From NCBI GenBank assembly GCA_050486105.1, contig JBJHCR010000292.1, positions 1-8,095 of the forward strand: a stretch of DNA of 8,095 nt, in the 5' to 3' direction. The notes under the pieces are model-generated. The model had not been told where the DNA came from. It was given only the letters and a program-made list of their open reading frames with translations, and ran no database searches. Source of the stretch: JAEXNA01 sp050486105. GTDB taxonomy: Bacteria > Vulcanimicrobiota > Xenobia > Xenobiales > JADMJV01. The position numbers were made by a program, and so were the translations under genes. The number at the start of each line of letters is the position of its first letter. Within the stretch, counting starts at the first letter, position 1. This document shows positions 4,789 to 8,095 of this stretch, piece by piece.

Positions 4789-7534
4789 TTTTTCTACGCC
4801 ACCACTTATAGATCTCGGCTGGTCCCAACATGGCTGGGAAGAGCAAGACCGTGATCATGGAGATCTGAGCCACGTCCGGAGGAACCAGATGAAAGAGGGT
4901 AGCGGCTGGAGGCCAAAACAGGATGCCCAAAGTCAAAAACCAGGACAAGACGGACGCTGCCGGGACCCACGGATTGTTCCAGGTGGAACGGCGGAACAGG
5001 CTATGGTCGATATCCAGGAAGTTCAAAGAATTGATCAACCTGGCAGTGACCAAGGTGTAGAAGGCTGTGCTTCGAGCAAAGGCTGGACTACTGCTCTGCA
5101 AGGTGAGAAAACCGCCGGCGTACATCACATCCAAGACGAAGAGAAAGATGGCGGCCAAGACCAGCCCGGTGACAAAAACAAGGTTCCAAAGCTGCTTGGT
5201 GAGGATCGGCGACTCGGGATCCCGGGGTGGGTGCTTCATCAGCTCCTTGGTGCTCTTGCCTAGTGCGAAGGCCACCGCCGGAGGGCCGTCGGTGACTAGG
5301 TTCATCCACAGGATTTGCGCCGCCAAAAGCGGGAGCAAGATCTCACCTTCGAAGCGGAGATCAAAGAAGCCGGCGATCAGGGTGCCCAGAAACATGGCCG
5401 TCACCACCCCGAAATTGCCCGAGAATAAGAAAGCAATGAATCTCTGCACGTTGGCAAAGACCGAGCGCCCCTCCTCCACTGCGGCCACAATGGTGGTGAA
5501 GTTGTCGTCGGTCAGAACGATGTCGCTGGCCTCTACCGCCACCGCAGTTCCTGATTTGCCCATGGCCACCCCCACGTGCACCTTTTTCAGGGCCGGGGCG
5601 TCGTTGACTCCGTCTCCGGTCATAGCCACCACTTGACCGTCCTCAATAAGCTGGGTCACCAGAGCCAGCTTCTGCTCCGGGGCCACTCGCGCAAAAACGT
5701 TTTGTTCTCGAACAACAGCCTTCAACTTTTCTGGAGTGAAGCCGGAAACCTCGCGACCGGTAGTGGGAGTGATCTCGTGATCCACTAGGGCAACCTGCTT
5801 GGCGATGGCTGCGGCTGTGGCCGGATGGTCCCCGGTCATCATGACCACTCGGATTCCGGCATCGCGGCACAGGCCGATGGCCTCAGGAACTTCAGCTCTC
5901 GGCGGGTCCCAGAAGGCGGCTAGTCCCAGAAACTCCAATTGCTCTTCTGCCTCGTCGGCGGTTTCGGGGGCCTCCATTCTCCTAGCGAAAGCCAGAGTCC
6001 TCAAGGCTTTCACCGCAAACTCGTTTTCGCGGTCGTGCAAAGCCTGGAGGTATTCTTCATCCAAAGACACTGGTCCCGAATCACTGAACCGAAATTGGCA
6101 TTTCGACAAGACCGACTGCAAACTTCCCTTGCAGTAGAGAACTCGGCCTGATTGACCATGCCTGAGGTGGCTCATGCGCGCCCGATCTGAGGAAAACGGA
6201 ATATCATCGACCTTTGGTTGCTCGGTGCGCAAGCTCTCCCAATCGAGTTCTGCTGTCTCGGCCAACAACAGCAGCCCAGCGTCCATGGGGTCGCCAACGG
6301 CCTGCCGGCCCTTGGGAGTGTCCTCCAGGTGAGCGCTGTTGGCCAGGATGCCGCACTCTAAGAGAGCTCTAAAGCCTTTCGAGTCGCTCAAATTCTTCTT
6401 GATGTCGTCGGCTTCCACTTGCAAGACCCGACCATCGCAAGCCAGCTTCTTTACCGTCATTTGGTTGACGGTCAGGGTTCCGGTCTTGTCGGTGACGATG
6501 GTGGTCACCGAACCCAGGGTCTCTACCGCTGCCATCCGCCTCGCCACCGCATTCCTCCGGGACAGTCGGCGGGCCCCTGCGGACAGACTGATGGTGAGAA
6601 CGGCAGGCAAGCCTTCGGGAACGGCGGCCACGGCCAGAGCCACGGAAAACATGGCTACCCGACTGAGGGTGGACAATTGCACGTTGCCCTCGACCAACAA
6701 GACTGTGCCTGCGATGATAATGGTCAGAGCCAAGATCCCCCAACCGATCTGACCACCCAGACGATTGAGACGACGCTCCAGAGGGGTGCCCTCGGAAATG
6801 GTGGTACCCAAGGAGGTGGCGATAGCCCCGAGAGCAGTGTTCTGGCCGGTGGCCACCACGATTCCGCGACCTTCCCCACCACTGACCGTGCTGCCCGCGT
6901 GGAGCATACAGGTCCTGGCGTCGATGGTGGCATCGCGCTCCACCGCGCCGATTCTCTTGTCCACAGCCACCGACTCTCCGGTGAGCAGGCTTTCGTTCAC
7001 CATCAAATGGCTGGATTGAAGGAGCACCATATCCGCCGGTATCTGGTCCCCCTCCCCGACTTCTACGATATCGCCGGGGACCAGTTGCTCTTGCTCTAGG
7101 TTGATGAGTTTGCCTTGCCGAAGAGCCTTGGCCTTGGTGGTGGTGGAGCGCTGCAGTTCCTCGATAGCGCGCTCGGCGCTGTACTCTTGAAAGAACCCCA
7201 GAGCAGCATTAGCGATGACGATGGCCAGAATGACGAAGGCATCCGACGGAAAGCCCTCCCCCCCCTCCACCTTCCAGGCGATCAGGGCCACCACCACGGC
7301 AACCATCAGGATGGCCACCATCAAGTCCTGGAACTGACGGAAAAAGATTCTCCAGGGAGAGATGGGACTCTTGACCTCCAGTCGGTTCAAGCCGAACTGC
7401 TGCTGTCGCCTCTCGACCTCACCTGGTTCAAGGCCAACCTGAAACTCTACCTCGAGCTTCTGCAACAATTCGGACCCGTCGAAACTGTGAGGGCATTCTG
7501 GCAGACTAACCTGGGAAGCGTTTGTTGAACTCAA
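4781..7534 (-). CDS. P2A-type (SERCA/PacL-like) calcium-transporting ATPase
   Basis: This 917-aa P-type ATPase probably exports Ca2+ from the cytoplasm in exchange for protons. In order it has a cation-ATPase N-terminal domain (about 15-65), M1-M2 (about 70-116), and an actuator domain with LTGESVAV (184-191). M3-M4 follow (about 262-317), with the type-II motif AAVPEGLP (303-310). The P-domain has DKTGT with phosphorylated D349, and the N-domain has FSSDRARM (447-454) and YCKGS (467-471). The hinge motifs are MTGDHPATA (566-574) and TGDGVNDAPALK (639-650). M5-M10 lie at about 697-905. M6 carries NLVTDGPPA (745-753). Of the SERCA Ca2+ ligands, E307, N707, N745, T748 and D749 are kept, but the E771 place is V710 and the E908 place is R832, so site I looks lost. 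Translation starts at TTG 7534-7532; no ATG or GTG is available before the conserved N-terminal domain. It is the first gene of a three-gene operon. Mn2+ is an alternative ion. Confidence 0.95.
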   Translation of the reverse strand: MSSTNASQVSLPECPHSFDGSELLQKLEVEFQVGLEPGEVERRQQQFGLNRLEVKSPISPWRIFFRQFQDLMVAILMVAVVVALIAWKVEGGEGFPSDAFVILAIVIANAALGFFQEYSAERAIEELQRSTTTKAKALRQGKLINLEQEQLVPGDIVEVGEGDQIPADMVLLQSSHLMVNESLLTGESVAVDKRIGAVERDATIDARTCMLHAGSTVSGGEGRGIVVATGQNTALGAIATSLGTTISEGTPLERRLNRLGGQIGWGILALTIIIAGTVLLVEGNVQLSTLSRVAMFSVALAVAAVPEGLPAVLTISLSAGARRLSRRNAVARRMAAVETLGSVTTIVTDKTGTLTVNQMTVKKLACDGRVLQVEADDIKKNLSDSKGFRALLECGILANSAHLEDTPKGRQAVGDPMDAGLLLLAETAELDWESLRTEQPKVDDIPFSSDRARMSHLRHGQSGRVLYCKGSLQSVLSKCQFRFSDSGPVSLDEEYLQALHDRENEFAVKALRTLAFARRMEAPETADEAEEQLEFLGLAAFWDPPRAEVPEAIGLCRDAGIRVVMMTGDHPATAAAIAKQVALVDHEITPTTGREVSGFTPEKLKAVVREQNVFARVAPEQKLALVTQLIEDGQVVAMTGDGVNDAPALKKVHVGVAMGKSGTAVAVEASDIVLTDDNFTTIVAAVEEGRSVFANVQRFIAFLFSGNFGVVTAMFLGTLIAGFFDLRFEGEILLPLLAAQILWMNLVTDGPPAVAFALGKSTKELMKHPPRDPESPILTKQLWNLVFVTGLVLAAIFLFVLDVMYAGGFLTLQSSSPAFARSTAFYTLVTARLINSLNFLDIDHSLFRRSTWNNPWVPAASVLSWFLTLGILFWPPAATLFHLVPPDVAQISMITVLLFPAMLGPAEIYKWWRRKSG

Positions 7535-7600
7535 AAGGTTCTCTTTTCTTAGGGCCGTTTTCCTTATAAGGCTTAGAGGAGAGCATACGGTTTCCTTTAG

Positions 7601-7629
7601 AGTGTATGAAGCATCCTTACCTCTGTCGA
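7601..7629 (-). promoter_or_regulatory. Sigma70-like promoter of the ATPase-mnmD-mnmC(o) operon
   Basis: On the minus strand, TCGACA (7629-7624, 5 of 6 to TTGACA), a 17-bp spacer and TACACT (7606-7601, 4 of 6 to TATAAT) form a well-spaced promoter. The expected start near 7594 gives a leader of about 60 nt before the TTG at 7534. The leader contains the 10-bp palindrome CCTTATAAGG (7562-7571), a possible operator or small hairpin. Confidence 0.45.
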
Positions 7630-7643
7630 TGACCGAATCAGCC

Positions 7644-7672
7644 TAGACATTCCTGGGCCCGAGGGTGATAAT
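7644..7672 (+). promoter_or_regulatory. Sigma70-like promoter directly before the 118-aa ORF
   Basis: TAGACA (7644-7649, 5 of 6), a 17-bp spacer and GATAAT (7667-7672, 5 of 6) make the best promoter match in the window. The -10 ends five bases before the ATG at 7678, so the predicted start of transcription (7678-7680) coincides with the start codon. Its -35 is only 14 bp from the -35 of the divergent ATPase promoter. Confidence 0.45.
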
Positions 7673-7677
7673 GACTT

Positions 7678-8034
7678 ATGGACACTTCGAAAATGCCCCT
7701 CGGTGGAGCTGTTTCCTCATTGCCTGCGCTTCTGGAAGTTGCCAAGCGCCAAACCCCGACAGTTGACCGCTCCAATCTCTTAGTGACTCTGCCACAGCTC
7801 AGTCCACAGCAGAAGAGTGAGTTGGCCGAGTATCAGTCAAAAGTGGGCCAAGACATTGCCAAAGTTACCGGTTCCGAGCTTTTTTCCACCCTACCTGCAC
7901 TTGAAGAGCAGCACAGGAGTGACCCAAAGAAACCGGAAAACCTGGATCGCTTTCGCCTGGAAATCAAGACTCAAGAAGTCAACCAAATCCCAACTCCTCG
8001 CCCCCTGACCTCCTGCTTCCTCCAGGAATCTTGA
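7678..8034 (+). CDS. Unrecognised small protein (118 aa)
   Basis: I do not recognise this protein. It is soluble and polar, with no signal peptide, membrane segment or cysteine motif. The middle (about 44-62, SPQQKSELAEYQSKVGQDI) looks helical. The C-terminal third is charged and then Pro-rich (IPTPRPLTS). Two similar short pieces, SSLPALLE (13-20) and STLPALEE (71-78), may mark a weak internal repeat. Support for its being real comes from a good promoter just upstream and from ordinary codon use without rare-codon clusters. The ribosome site is doubtful: GAGGG at 7661-7665 is 12 bases from the ATG and lies inside the promoter. The gene is divergent from the Ca2+-pump operon and may be co-transcribed with a gene starting at its stop. 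It could still be a chance frame. Confidence 0.5.
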   Translation: MDTSKMPLGGAVSSLPALLEVAKRQTPTVDRSNLLVTLPQLSPQQKSELAEYQSKVGQDIAKVTGSELFSTLPALEEQHRSDPKKPENLDRFRLEIKTQEVNQIPTPRPLTSCFLQES

Positions 8035-8095
8035 GCGACACCGAGGAGCCTGGAAGAAGCGACGGGCGGGCTCCGGCGCCGGCTCCCCCCTCTCG
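8031..8095 (+). CDS. Possible start of a further gene (cut by window edge)
   Basis: A TTG at 8031-8033 overlaps the TGA of the 118-aa ORF (TTGA) and has AGGAA shortly before it. The frame is open to the window end and would begin M-S-D-T-E-E-P-G-R, then become Pro/Ala-rich (RAPAPAPPS). Stop-codon overlaps of this kind are common in this window (GTGA at 4096-4099), which is the main argument. The stretch is only 65 bp and contains a GC-rich palindrome, CCGGCGCCGG (8073-8082). It may just as well be an intergenic region or the interior of something else. Confidence 0.2.
   Translation, partial: MSDTEEPGRSDGRAPAPAPPS

Noticed and set aside
5067..5636. Open frame of 189 codons on the plus strand
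   Set aside because: It is antisense to the M5-M8 and hinge region of the ATPase, with no recognisable motif and no upstream signals.
6419..7099. Open frame of 226 codons on the plus strand
   Set aside because: It lies wholly antisense to the conserved transport and actuator part of the Ca2+ ATPase. It is rich in Gly, His and Gln with no domain, as expected for a shadow of a GC-rich gene.
8073..8082. GC-rich palindrome CCGGCGCCGG as a terminator after the 118-aa ORF
   Set aside because: No T tract follows on either strand and it is too short to form a stable loop. Such palindromes are common in GC-rich DNA.
1..8095. tRNA or rRNA genes, CRISPR arrays, insertion sequences, riboswitches
   Set aside because: No array-like repeats, terminal inverted repeats, transposase motifs, RNA-gene signatures or known aptamer cores were seen. 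Genes fill almost all of the window and no gap exceeds about 150 bp.

Overview
The window is a densely packed piece of a bacterial chromosome. By eye it is moderately GC-rich. No phage, transposon, CRISPR or RNA gene is visible. The lineage cannot be fixed from this sequence. Two hints are a DapE that resembles the Gram-positive/actinobacterial type, and MnmD and MnmC activities on separate genes rather than the fused gammaproteobacterial form. Non-ATG starts are frequent: GTG for dapE, mnmD and the FAD gene, and TTG for the ATPase.

Left part (1-1216, minus strand): the end of a lysine/diaminopimelate operon, dapD followed by dapE with an 8-bp overlap. dapE runs off the left edge. Divergent from it is a small membrane protein of DUF3592 type (1297-1752, plus). 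This converges on a secreted single-domain fasciclin protein (1823-2353, minus), which has its own strong Shine-Dalgarno and a near-perfect rho-independent terminator.

Middle part: a TrmK-like tRNA m1A22 methyltransferase (2497-3186, plus) runs head-on into a three-gene minus-strand operon and overlaps its last gene by 74 bp. The operon reads, in transcription order, P2A-type Ca2+-transporting ATPase (7534-4781), MnmD-like methyltransferase (4788-4096) and MnmC(o)-like FAD oxidoreductase (4099-3113). Its junctions are an 8-bp overlap and a 4-bp GTGA overlap. The two small enzymes would carry out consecutive steps of tRNA wobble-uridine (U34) modification. With trmK, three of the ten genes concern tRNA modification.

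Right part: a 143-bp gap holds two good sigma70-like promoters back to back. One fires left into the ATPase-mnmD-mnmC(o) operon. The other fires right into an unrecognised 118-aa ORF (7678-8034), whose predicted transcription start falls on its ATG. A further gene may start at a TTG overlapping that ORF's stop codon and leave the window.

No single new system is evident. The most distinctive points are the Ca2+ pump with apparent loss of one ion site, the split MnmC pair in an operon with it, the compact divergent promoter with a possibly leaderless orphan gene, and the long tail-to-tail overlap.
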